64,000 nt of DNA from Stichopus chloronotus (Eukaryota > Echinodermata > Holothuroidea > Aspidochirotida > Stichopodidae), in the NCBI GenBank assembly GCA_021234535.1, contig CM037838.1, positions 17,801,009-17,865,008 on the forward strand, written 5' to 3'. The notes beneath the pieces were generated by a model. It was given only the letters and a program-made list of their open reading frames with translations, was not told the DNA's origin and made no database searches. Below, piece after piece: positions 49,101 through 61,373 of this stretch (position 1 is its first letter; each line of letters begins with the position of its first letter). The translations under genes were made by a program, and so were the position numbers.

Positions 49101-52100
49101 CTGAGTAAAATCCTCAGAGGTGGAATAAGAAACTGCAGAACCGAGACCCTCGGCCCACACAGTCTTTACTTCGTAGTGCTTCCCCTCGGTCAGTCTCTTT
49201 CTCTTATCAATTTGATCATGTTTTACGTAATAGCATTGTTTCATGTTCGGAACAAAACAGACTTGCTTGCTCAAAAGTAAGTTCTTAATACGTTTCTCCA
49301 ATTTACTAATTCGAATAGCCTGAGAGTCTTCAGCGTTACTTACATATTGAATTATGTTATCCACGCTCCACTGAGCAGCAAATACATTGAAGACGCATAA
49401 AAGTCCAACCTGACTTGTGTTTACAGAATGCCTTGCTATGCAAGTCTTTCTGTACCGTACATAAGCTTCGCACTTTAATCGTATCGACATTCCATTTTGC
49501 TTACTACAATTCCAGTTTATATCTAACTCTACATTGCAAATCTGTCACCATTTGGACGAGTATATCAAAACCACCATATTTTTAAAAGAGGGGTAAGAGG
49601 ACTTATACCTACAGGGTTTCATAGAGTTCCAGCAGTTTACCAAAGGTGTTAAATTGTCAAATCTACCTATGCCAAACGATGAAAGAACATGAACCGGGTC
49701 TATATATCCCGAAGCACTGGTTTCTGTTTCAACACTAGTTTCTGTTTTAACCCCCCCCCCCCCAAAAGAAAATGATATCAATAAAACTTTCCTATAGTCG
49801 GACCCGTCTTCCTCCCTGTTGTATGACTTATTGATCCGTTAAGAACATAAGAAGATGAATAAGAAGTAAAAGAAGAACGCAAATTTGTAATGATAAGTCT
49901 TCTTCTTTATGTACCTACTGAAGTATACAATTTGCAACTACTGGCAGATGATTCTTTCCAACCAGAATGCACAAATGCATTGTGGTTTTGATGAGCTAAT
50001 TATTAGTATTTTTTTAATCTGACATTATAGCATAGTATGTGTCAAAGGCCACATATACTTTGTACAAAATGTAAAAGCTTCCTTTCTTGAGATCATGTCT
50101 ACAAGGTTTTCACAATTTGACCAGTTCTGACATCGAACGACCTTTGCCCTCCATTAAAGACCAAATGGTTCATGTACTCAATCAGATACAACTGCATATT
50201 GATTATGACATCTGTCACAGCTTCCCTTCTTGAGATATGACGTTTACAAAAAAATTATAATGCTGATCTCAAATGACCATTTACCGTCACCGAAGACAAT
50301 GGAATTCATGTATACTTAATGAATACACGTACATTCTAAATAGAAGACCTCCCAAGGTTTTCTTCTTGAGATATCGTTTTTACAATTTTCTTACAACTTG
50401 ATCCCTGTTGACCTCAAACTAACATCAAACGATACAACTAACACAAATTAGGTTAGATCGATCAAGCCTTAAGTTTGTGTGACGTAAGTGGGTTACAAAC
50501 TTCTCTGCTCCAACAATATACACAGCATACAGTATAGTCCTAATTGCACTGCACAAGCACTAGCACTGTGTACAACGTGAAGGCTGCGGCAACGCTTCGC
50601 TCTAAAACAAACGTTTCGTAAGAGACATTTTGTAAGGAGGACGCACACTTAGGGAACAGCAAATCTGAAACGTTTTTTTTTAAAGGATTGGGCATCTGGA
50701 AGTAAGTATTTTGACGAATTCTGCACCAAATTGAAAAATTCAACCACATAATCAGGTGCAAACAGTATGTTGGTATCCTTTATCCAATAACAAGCCAAAA
50801 ATGTGCCACATTTTAGTGTGTGGCTGACAAAATCTGTCTTCTTCGGGGAGGTAGCGGTAGCGTAATAAGCCACTGACTTCGTAAAGTATTTGTCCTTCAA
50901 ACGTGAGTTGGAAGCCAGCGGCTTCCAACTCACGGCAGTGGAACTAAAGGGCGAGTTCTGACATGAGTGTTTACAAGGCTTTCACCACGTGACCCCTCAA
51001 ATGAACTTTGACTTTTACCAGAATCAATATAGATGTTGTACTTAATGTTGCACATCAACATACCTCACATAACATTTGTCCAAGCTTCCCTTCTTGAGAT
51101 ATCGCGTTAACAAGGTTTTTAAAATTTGACCACTGTTGACCCCAAATGAAGTTTGACCTCCACCAAAAGCAACAGGGTCCTTTCAGTTGATGTGGTACAC
51201 CTATGTACTGAGTAACATTTGTCCAAGCTTCCTTCCTTGAGACAAATACATACACATATAGAGACAAATACATATGCCGTAATTCTTACACTAAATTTAG
51301 AGTTCATTCAATCTCACCACTCTATTGTTTTAGTGAGGTTCACCCTCTTGCAAACCCCATCTCCTTAGATCATTTTAATCAGCTCGTGCTGTGATGATCC
51401 ACATGCTCAATTGAACATCAGTTGTGTCAATCCAATGTCTAGGCTTTCTTGAGCTGTATGGTAGGGGGTAATGGGTATCACATCGATAGGCAAAACACGT
51501 GGAATCGAGCATAAAAGAAGGTCTCTTGAACATTTTAGCACAGACATAACGTCATGCACATACATACACACGCACACACACACATACACCGCTCCGTGAC
51601 TACAAAGGTTACGATTTCATCGAGAGCAAAATGTTTCTATAGAGTATTTCGCCTTTAATCGCCAAATTAATATCCCATGTAATGTTAGTCTTTTTCTTGA
51701 TAACTCTGCAAACGTTCCAAGTTTAAGCTTACCTTTTGCACTTTTTTAAGAGACTCACAGAAAATATTAATGAGACATCCGATGACATTAACTCATGTGA
51801 CCACTTTCATCTTCTGCTGACAGCTTTTCTTTCGTGCAGAGAACCTGGATCCAAAGTTGCGTACAATGGAGCAGAAGAGTGCATCGATTGTTTTTGCAAT
51901 GACAAATATGGAGTAATATGCTGCAGAAGGTAGATTTAGAATGTACTATAAGACAATATTAAATTTGACAATATGTTCATCTTTCTGCTATAATTTTTTT
52001 TATGCAATGACTTATTCAAGACGAATACATATCATTTACTCTTGTATTAAGTCGTTTAACGTTAAATGTTCTTATGACGCCTACGATGTACAGTATACCT

Positions 52101-53689
52101 CAATTGCTAATTAATTAAACCAGCTATATAGCTGATTTGATTTTTTTTAACTTTGGTTATGAAATATCAAACGCATTTCCTTTTTATTGAAAGCAGGGAA
52201 CTGCAGTATAAAAGAATATATTTCAGAAACGCCTTCCTTTTTACCCATCTAGTTGTCTAAACGGGCTCAGCTTTGTTTACCACTTAGAGATTCTATGGAC
52301 TTAAACCCTGTAAGGGACTTGACATAAAAGATGTACGTAGCTTACACTGTATTTCTTTCACGATTATAACATCGCCAGTCCGGAGAAATGTATATAATTG
52401 GCATAACTTTAATCGTTACGATGAGTCTTTCCTTAATTGCAGCTTCTCGTTGAAAGCCTACAATCGTATAATCACCTTCTTCCTTACATTCACAGTCACA
52501 TAAGGTTATACTACCTTGTACATATATATGTTTGTTTTCTCTCTTCAGCCCCGTCTCCTTCTCCGGCTCCTTGTACCATTTATGTTTTTGCGTATTTTGT
52601 ATATTTCAACTATTCTTAGAAAAAAACAAACATGATTAACTGATGTGTCTAAACCAACCAAAATTAGTCAAATGTCGTTGTAACTGTTGTAAGTACAGCG
52701 CTCAAAAAGAGTGTTAGTATATGCATAAGCAGCGAGGTGTCGAAATAGCCGGAGTTCTGCAATAAATGGTCGTTTAAGCCGGAGTTCTACAATAGTGAAT
52801 ATATTAATTCAACATCGATGATGGTTTGTGAAGCATATGAACATATTGTTTACTTCATATAAAGCTTGGAAATACCAAACAAAAAGTCAACTCCCGCTCA
52901 GTCTCAGCCAACCGTTTCCTTTTGCCGTGTAACGCAACTTTGTGATCGATTTGAATGTGAATCCTTGTCAACACTACTGCGTATCAAGTAATCTGTCACT
53001 TGTCGACGTATGCAAGTCTTCGACAGGGTTGCTTCAACTTTTTAAAACGACAATGACACTCATAATTGAACACAATGTCGAATATATCATGATTTCTAAT
53101 TTCTTCCTCTTTCTGTCTCATTGTGATGGACCCCCGATTACTTGGTACAATGCTCTGTGGTTTTAAAGTTACTAAAGAAACAATTTGGCGCCTGTTTCAA
53201 TTGACCTTTAATGTACTCTATTATACACAAAAACGGATAAACTATATCTTTTTAAGCACTTTTGAAGCTCATACTATAGTTGCAAACTAACTATAGTTGC
53301 AAATTTTGCAAGGTTTTGTGTTTTTGGATACTCTGTTACTGTTCGCTTTTGTTTCTTATTCTTTTCCAAAAAAACTGAGTATTTTTCGAATGCGTGGAAC
53401 ACTTGCTTGCATGCTTATAAGTTTAAGCTGTCCATTCAAACACAGGTCGGTGTTTGCTCTCATTTTAATTAAAATAGCATATTTATGCTCCTCCTGTTAC
53501 GCGTTCTTGAAGCTTTTTACTTTTCCCTCTCATTTCAGTGAGCCATATCCAAAGGTGCGTAAGCCCAGAAAGTGCGACCTCTATTTGGATCCAGATTCAT
53601 GCGAATACCTCAGACATAGCAAGTGTCCCAGATATTGTCAATTGTTAGGATGGCACTACTCTGACATCAGCAAATACAAAAATAATTAA
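46153..53689 (+). CDS. PSP94/beta-microseminoprotein-like secreted protein, gene 5; exons 46153-46315, 51824-51929, 53539-53689
   Basis: The product is 139 aa. Two consecutive ATGs (46153, 46156) start a 20-residue signal peptide ending FTAS. The mature part opens KKDFGFVGVEF, as in genes 4 and 6. Cysteines are at 51, 59, 74, 77, 79, 87, 88, 102, 111, 119 and 123, then GW at 127-128 and HYSD. Intron 1 is 5,508 nt, the longest in the cluster, and carries the second tandem repeat array. Intron 2 is 1,609 nt. The exon 1 donor is GTAAGT, but the exon 2 donor is the weak GTAGAT. Unspliced, both introns would change the C-terminus, exon 2 ending at once in TAG. It is closest to gene 6: exons 2 and 3 and the start of intron 2 align by eye. 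Confidence 0.84.
50060..51260 (+). repeat. Second array of the ~145-bp repeat (gene 5 intron 1), interrupted
   Basis: Units begin near 50075, 50220, 50353, 51082 and 51222 with variants of caagcttcccttcttgagatat, in the same orientation as 22656-23320. A block at about 50460-50965 that does not match the unit separates them and holds a perfect hairpin. The nuclear-receptor-like TGACCTTTGACC core is degenerate here (tgaagtttgacctcc, gacctttgccctcc). Confidence 0.6.
50902..50934. repeat. Perfect 15-bp hairpin
   Basis: cgtgagttggaagcc (50902-50916) and ggcttccaactcacg (50920-50934) are exact reverse complements around the 3-nt loop agc. Confidence 0.9.
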
Positions 53690-56283
53690 GCTCCCACGAC
53701 GTCATTCTTGCAGCCGACCTTTCCACAGTACATCATTCTACATCTTTTTCATTATTGACTTTTATTTTGATCTCATAAAATCTGAGGAAAATGGCTTAAT
53801 TTCCTTTGCCGTTAAAATGTCACATAAGAACTACTTTCTCGTCCAGGTGAAATTTACCTTTAGCTTCCATGTAAAATCACAAGTGTCTCCAAAAATAGTC
53901 CTGACCTGATGAAACACAGAAAATGATATATTTCTAGTAACCGAGGGTAGATGATGCAGTAAACAAAGAGTAAACAAAATGGTGGAAGTCAACCGCAGAC
54001 TATAATAGATGGAAGGATAGCACCCGGTTTGGAAGCTTTAAGTTATTTATTTAACCTTCCTCAGCCAAACTGATAAAATACAAGCATACGGACTGTAATG
54101 TAAGGGACAGATTTACAACGAGAAAATGTTCAAAAAAGCTAAACATTGCGATGACAAAAATATACAAGATTCAAACCATAAAAAGGGCTGGTAGCTTCCA
54201 AAGGTACTTAAAATAAATAAAGTCAATAGAAACGTTCAAAATAAAAAGGTACTTAAAACCGACCACAAGAAATAAAAGACGCTAAACAAACTAAAACCGA
54301 CAGTGAAAAGGATTAAAAGTTGGACTAAAATTTACTTATATATATATATATATTATACATATATGTATTTATATATCTATATACTAATCAATATTTAATT
54401 AACTCTACACACAGTCTTCCAGGAGTACAAGGTAAAAAGGATTTTAGACCTATTTGCATGGGGGGACAGGTTTACACAAGTCTAAACATAATTATTCATA
54501 CGAGGTAGTATTAATTTAGTAGTTGTTTGTCTAGTCATGAGGAAATATATTATTAAATAAAATCCGATGCTTTAACTTCAAATGGATGGTGTGTTTTAAT
54601 TTATCGTTTGTATTTTTTTCTGTGATGATGAACATCTGATTATGACTTAGTTCACATCAAATCTTAGCAACTATTATTTGCTTTTTAAGTCATACCTTTC
54701 ATAGCAGCTCTTTATCTCTACCTGATAACTGCCTATATGATACCTGCATACCTGCATTGTGTTAAATAGTTTCCCCGTGAACGGATCACGTCACATGAAT
54801 TTCCATTTTAAGTCTGGAGAGTCAGTAATTTAGTTTGGGGAGTCTTTGGTGAATAAAATGAAAAAAAAAATTCACATCGTCCGCGGACTGATGCGATGTA
54901 AGACAGCCTTGGTCAAGACCACGATCTGTTTCGTGTTTCTTGACTTCACACTTCTACCATGTCCCTTTATGTTAAACGAAGTAAAACAATAGATATTACG
55001 CCATGACATTCAGGACACAACAATGGTAATATAAGAAAAAAAAATAATAGAAAAATGACAAGTGGTAGGAACTGGAAAATACTTAAACATAATTGTCGTT
55101 AAAGACTAAACAGTATCCACCCGTTATACAGATGGACGCCATATAACCATTTAAAAAAATCAACCAAAACTTTGCCACTGATTTTGAAATTTTGATGACA
55201 TAAGCCGACCACTTATTTTTGAGAAGCTATGATTGTTTTTATTTATATATCTATTGTCAAATGGTTTGAAGCGTTATGCAGATATTTAAATGATAAGTTG
55301 CATATTCAATGACACACCAAGTAACTCACCACAAAATGTGTAAACGTGTATGTGCATTTGTGAAACAAAAAAAAAATAGGTAAAATAAGAAAACAAATCG
55401 ACACTTATAAGTCTATCACCCGTTATATGACATCATCACACGACTTGCATACGAGTCCGTTTCCAATCAACTAAAAAATGGCAGCTCAATTTTATGAGTT
55501 TTAAACGTATTTTTGACCTTGATGTAAAGATAAATTTTTGAATGGGACTTTGAGAGGATGTTTGTCAACAGTTTGTTTTGCATAAAGATATTCCCAGGAT
55601 TTCATCGGACTATTCCTTTCAAAGAAAAGGTAGACCAGAAAATTTTGACTTAATAATGACTGCATAATTACAAATGTGGATGACCTTTGTATAGCTATTT
55701 TCTTCATGTATGCAGGCGCCTTTAATGTATAAAATACGACTATAATGCTAGAATTGTAATTCCAGAATGTTTGTAACCAACAAATGACAAATAAATGAAT
55801 TTCAATAAATTCCTGAGAGCACATCAGACATAATATTCCTTTTCCATATTTCTCACATATTTCCTAATTTACACTTTTAAACCAAAAATTCATCCCAACA
55901 ATAGCTAACTAATCTTTTATTTTGTAAATGAATGTTAACGGGTTATTATCAGGGTTCACAATGTATGAACGATGCTTAATGAGGTTTGCCACTCACTTCA
56001 GCATCATGTGATGTATCAAGAGTTTTCATTAGATGGACGCTATTGTATCAAGTTAGTCAAGTGACAGGGTTGGTAAGGTAGCAAACGATCAATTTTACTG
56101 CGGAGATTGAATGAAACATCAAAATTTTGCACATTCAATGGTACGTAATTATGTAATTGAGAACATCACTTTCTCATGGGCACAGACATGATATTACCGT
56201 AAGTGCTTACAGTTGAGTTAAACAGTGCCATGGACTCAGGTACTCTCGAGGATACTATTTTAACTGGTAGCGTCCTTTGTCAC
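53690..56283. other. Intergenic, genes 5-6
   Basis: AT-rich spacer. AATAAA at about 54212-54217 may serve gene 5, 520 nt past its stop. A short (TA)n lies near 54338-54366. A minus-strand 107-aa ORF at 55501-55824 has no recognisable motif and is probably chance. Confidence 0.4.
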
Positions 56284-56461
56284 ACTGTCCTCATTAACGT
56301 TACAGCTCGCTCTTTATTGGGACTGTCCTCATTAACATTAACGTTACAGCTCGCTCTATATTGGGACTGTCCTCATTAACATTAACGTTACAGCTAACTC
56401 TTTATTGGGACTGTCCTCATTAACATTAACGTTACAGCTCGCTCTTTATTGGGACTGTCGT
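56284..56461 (+). repeat. 44-bp minisatellite, four units
   Basis: Unit: ctgtcctcattaacattaac, then gttacagctcgctctttattggga. Four near-identical copies run head to tail; the first lacks one cattaa step. It lies about 1.2 kb upstream of gene 6. Confidence 0.9.
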
Positions 56462-57506
56462 CTATTTCAATTTTCGAGCTTTTTTAGTATGACACAAACG
56501 GGTTGGCCTCCTCCGATTTGGTGTGAAAATCAGACATTGAATATGGCCGATCTTCCTGGCTATGATTTAAGGACTACAATAGTGTGACTGAATCGGTGAC
56601 CAGAATTAGACAGTGATACCAACCTGTTTTCGTTTGGGCAATGAGCCTAGACACACTCAAGTAGCCCTCTGTATTGAACGATTCCTTCAAATACATACAA
56701 TGAAATTGATTGACTTAAATCTGCTATCTCTGTTCGAAGTTTCATGTTATCAACTTTGAAAAAAAAGAGATTGTTGCCAAAATAATGAAAGTTTTTGCAA
56801 GGACAAAATCTCCATGGTTCTTTCATTCTCCATTGTGTCCAACAACATTTTGTGAGTTTCTATCTTGTTTTATTTTCAAAGCCCGAGGGAAAGAAGTGAG
56901 AGTTAAATATTTGTTGTCAGATGAGATTAAGTTTACATTGTAATTAGCACATCATTTGATCCGTCAATCACAATGTTTGCATCATGTCAATTACATCAAT
57001 CGAGTTCTTTTCTCCTTCATAAATCCCCCAGGCTAAAAAAAAAAGACTAAAAGGGTGTGTTTCAACACAGATGTTTTTTTTTCACATAAAATCAGACGAT
57101 ATTGGAACATAATATGTTTGAATAGGACAGATGACGCTGGCTCCTCTTATTCTCGACAATGGCCATAATTAAAATTTCGTACCATTCATTAGTCTAATTA
57201 TTCAGCAGTCAACAACATAAATAGTTCTACCCTCCGGTAAACTGGCACATTGAAAAAAACGTTTTGCACAACTTACATAGAACGCAACGTCACCGACAAA
57301 GTGCAAAACGGTCTAGTTTTAACTTTCATCAAGTTTGAAACCATTATTTTTTTCTCTCGGTCTTTTTTCTCTCGTTGACAAGAAACGAAGAAACCCGACT
57401 TCTGATACATACATTAGAAGAGCTATATTTGACAGATGAAGAACACGCGATATCTTTTAACCTAAGTTGGCGTTTATTAATTAACCAAAACAGGGGGGAA
57501 ATTCTC
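56462..57506. other. Gene 6 upstream flank
   Basis: No exon seen. Poly-T/C tracts lie near 57069-57083 and 57344-57375. Confidence 0.4.
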
Positions 57507-57514
57507 TTTTAAAG
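57507..57514 (+). promoter_or_regulatory. TATA-like element of gene 6
   Basis: TTTTAAAG 126 nt upstream of the ATG is the only AT-rich core-promoter candidate at the expected distance. Weak evidence. Confidence 0.25.
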
Positions 57515-57639
57515 AGCAGGTACAGGTTTCAGTTTTCACCACTGAATTACTCCCAGTCAATCAGTTACACCAGTCTGTAACTGTACTTGTGACTGCCGCC
57601 AGTTGACGTTACTGTTTTAACAATTCCCGTGGTCTGATA

Positions 57640-58283
57640 ATGACATCGTATTTAGCAACTGTCGTCTTTGTCCTCTTGGTGGCATACACTGCTTCAGAAC
57701 AAGACTTTGGCTTCGTCGGTGTCGAACTTGCGCAACGATTGGAGGTAGACTATGTTGATGTTTCCAACGGAAAGCCTCCTAACGGAGTCTGCTTCCGGGA
57801 ACGTAAGTTTGTTTATTTTTCTCGACAGCCCCCTTCTCCCTTTTTGTTTTAATTTTTTTCCCTCGTGGATATTCAACTCTTGCATCATTCAAAACGTAAC
57901 AAATGTATAACACTTTCGTCCTTTTGCTATTTGCATTGTTGTTTTGCTTTTTGGTTTTGTTTTTAGGAATTTGTTTTTGTTTTTTAAAAATTGCTAATGA
58001 TGTTTTTTTCTGTTCTTTTGAAATATATGGGAGAACTGAACAACCTCTCTCGAGCTGCTTGTTACCCCTATCTACCCCGCCCTTCCACCCGGTCTCTCTG
58101 TTGTCAACTTAATCATGTTTTACGTATCAACATTGCTGTTTACATGAAAGCAATTTAAATCAAATTGGTTGAACCGAAATCAATATATTTATTGATGAAT
58201 TAAAAACAAGACAAATGAAAATCACTCACATTCCACTTAACAACAGATCTATTGAATTAAAATAAACGCTCATGTGATGCGTA

Positions 58284-58314
<31 letters not shown>

Positions 58315-60696
58315 GTTTTTGGAAATATTAGTATCAAGAACTTTAGCCCAACATATGAGAGCAAGACACATACGTAAAGACCAAAATGGGATATGCATCT
58401 ATAAAAGAGCTAGCTTCACTTAGCAGTTGCAAAGTGAAACCCTGACTCATAATCCGTTGGCAGTGTGTTAATATCAATTACTGTTCTTAAAATGAGGATT
58501 TTTCAAAGTTCAAAATGCAGTGTCTTTACGTCTTGTATTTTATCATGTATTTGTTTTCTTTTTTATATCTTACTACCTTAATACTGGGTCTCACAGTTGT
58601 AAGTAATACCAAGATTTTAAAAGGAGACAATAGATGCTCCAAACCAAAACCCTCAGATCATAGAAAATTCTCAGTTGTAATTGAAACAAACGTTTAGTAA
58701 ACATAATGTAACATGCGACTCATAAGGTGAGACCCTCCATGCAAGTCACAAATTTGCATCTTTCGCTTATGTTTTTTTCATGATGCAATTGTAAAAGAGT
58801 AAATTGTTTATAAAATTATCAATGTTTGATGGATATCTAAGACAATTTTGTGAACTACGCGACTTTTTTCTCGTCAAAATTAATGTAATAACTTGATTAA
58901 CTCATTAGGCCAGTTTCATCCTCTTCTGACAGCTTTTCTGATTTGCTACCAACCTGGATCCAAAGTTACTTACAACGGAGCAGAAGATTGCATTTTTTGT
59001 ATTTGTGAAGATGACTTCGGAGTAACTTGCTGCAGGAAGTAGGTATAAAATGTCCTATAAGACAATGTAAGACTTACGAACAGCTCACCCCCTCCCCTCC
59101 ACTCCACCATCTTCTCTTTCTCATTTGATGTTTATTTTAATCCATAAACTTTCCAATTGGTAGAAAAAGAAGCGTGTTCCTAAGATTTATTCAAAACTTG
59201 AAAATTCGACAGGTTCTTTGGAACGTCATTGCTTGTAAACAAACAATTCAACAGAAGTGTCTACATAATTTTGTGAATGCGTCAGCAGTGGATCTATTTA
59301 TGGCAAGGTTTATGGTTAGCTTAAAGACACCAAATAAGTCCCCCCCCCCCTGAGACCTCGAATGATTTTCAGGCAATCGTCTCCAGACTCATTTGCAGTC
59401 TTCTCCAAGGTACTCTTTGATCATTATTTGTACATGAATGTTTCTAAACGTTATTGGGTACCAAGTGTCTGTCCCTTTTCCAAGTAGTCAGCTATTTGAT
59501 ATAACTACCGTAGGTTTATTTACTGAAAGTACAAATGACTTAAAAAAAAAAACAGTTTGTAGTATTGACAGAACTGATCATGAAAATGTTGAAATAGCTA
59601 CAGTTGTCCTAAATATTCATCAAACATTGATCATTTGACACAGAAATTTCTGCTTTACAATTGCATAGTGAATAAGCATAGGCTAAGTAAGAAAATTGGC
59701 GTCATGTATGGAGGGACCCAGGTTGTACGCCTTATGTTAACCTTGGTTTTCTTAACCTTTATTTCAAGGACAAGTCTACATTATGTGTAGCTCGGGGGAG
59801 GGGGTGTTTTGGATGAGTACTCTGCCTTCTTTAGATACATTCATATCGCCGATCAATGTAAAACACAATAGTAAGTAATTAAGAAATAACGTATGTAGGT
59901 CTAAAACAATACTGCCACTGTGCAACACTCCACACAATCTGTTTTGCACTTCCATTAAAATTTCGCTGTGAATTCACTACGGTCAAGATTGACCATAGAT
60001 TAGGTAGCTATCCCCCGACGCAGAATATTGTCAATTTGTTACACGTAATTTTACGTTGATCAAGAAGACCATACTTTGCGTCGGTGCATATATAACCAAT
60101 ATATCATCAGTTTGGCCATAGTGAATTTAGAGTGTTGAAAAGCCGTATCTCCAAAACAGTAGTAGATAGACATAAAATTTTAAGTATTTTCATTGCGCGG
60201 TTCACTCTGCAACTTCTGCATGAAGACAACTTTTCTTTTTTCTAGATCCATGTCACTTTCTTATTATGACACAGTACCACTTACACTTTGCAAACAATTG
60301 AGAACATATTATTTGCATTTCTATTTATTTCTCTCTTCTTTGATATGTTAGGAAGCAATAAAACCGTTATTGAAGGAGCAGTTCTCTGTTGTTTCTTTTC
60401 AAAAGTTATTAAAGGAACTTACTTTCATTAACCCCTGCTCACAATTTTCCCTTGGTATACTGTATTATGCACAAACCGTATAGGACATAATTATCTTAAA
60501 AAGCAATTGGTATTTGTTACTTTCTTCCTTCCATTTCAGGGAGCCATATCCAAACCTGCTCAACCCCAGCAAGTGCGCCCTCTATTTGCATCCGGAGACA
60601 TGCGAATACATTACACATAGCAGGTGTCCTAAATACTGTACAGTGGTAGGATGGTACTACTCTGATATCAGCGAACTCGATAATCAACAAACTTAA
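57640..60696 (+). CDS. PSP94/beta-microseminoprotein-like secreted protein, gene 6; exons 57640-57802, 58933-59038, 60540-60696
   Basis: The product is 141 aa. A 19-residue signal peptide (MTSYLA..YTAS) is followed by EQDFGFVGVEL. Cysteines are at 51, 59, 74, 77, 79, 87, 88, 102, 111, 119 and 123, with GW at 127-128, YYSD and a polar tail ending NQQT. Introns are 1,130 and 1,501 nt. The exon 2 donor is GTAGGT and the exon 3 acceptor TTTCAG. Exon 1 has the same length as in gene 5 (163 nt), and the GVCFRE/GVCFQE junctions, the CQPGSK/CREPGSK-like exon 2 start and the EPYP..C.LYL exon 3 start show the pair is a recent duplication. The reading frame is intact. Confidence 0.85.
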
Positions 60697-61367
60697 GCCT
60701 TCTCGTCGTCATTTGGGTCTCCATCCTTATCACAGTGGACATATAGATGTAATTTTACATATTTTCTTCTTATTCTGGATCTTAGTCTGATTTTATGAAT
60801 CTATCGTGAACAATCTCATATTGAAAAATCCTTTTCCCTTTATAAAAAAACAATGAACTCCCGATGGCCTTAGTAAATCATATATTTTTTAATCAATTTC
60901 ATTTAAATTACTTTCATTCAAAAAGGTTTGTAAACTGGAAAGGATATTTCTCATTATTTAATGAATACATTCCTCGTAGTCGTAAATTTGTTCACGTTCC
61001 AGTTATCTAGCTAAAAAGCTGCAAATAGCCAGAGGAACATGGGGACAAGGGGCAAGTGTCCTCCCCGTACCGTAGAGAGAGGCATTGCTCCCCTAAAAAT
61101 AGAGCTGCATGTACCCTTCTCTCAGCACGGTGAAAGCTTAGATCTAGAGTTTTCTGGCGTTTTAATTTTGCAAATCTAACGTATGCCCCCACTCGACACC
61201 ATGTTTCTACGCCACTGCTATTTCCGATGGAATGTTTGAATGACAATAACCCTTCTCAACAATAACCTAACCCTAACCTAACAATAACCTAAGTCTATAA
61301 GACATTATGATACAATGCATTATCGATGTAGTTGTTGTCTATCTGTTCATAATGAAGTGATTCATTG

Positions 61368-61373
61368 AATAAA
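61368..61373 (+). terminator. Poly(A) signal candidate, gene 6
   Basis: AATAAA about 670 nt downstream of the gene 6 stop, the first clear canonical signal. Confidence 0.3.

Noticed and set aside
48915..49490. Overlapping ORFs of 121 aa (plus) and 136 aa (minus) in gene 5 intron 1
   Set aside because: No recognisable domain, and two opposed overlapping frames of similar length look like chance.
52437..52619. ORF with Pro-Ser-Ala repeats after a CTCTTCAG in gene 5 intron 2
   Set aside because: Lacks the family exon pattern and breaks the phase needed between exons 2 and 3.
55501..55824. 107-aa minus-strand ORF in the gene 5-6 spacer
   Set aside because: Hydrophobic, low-complexity composition with no motif or splice context.
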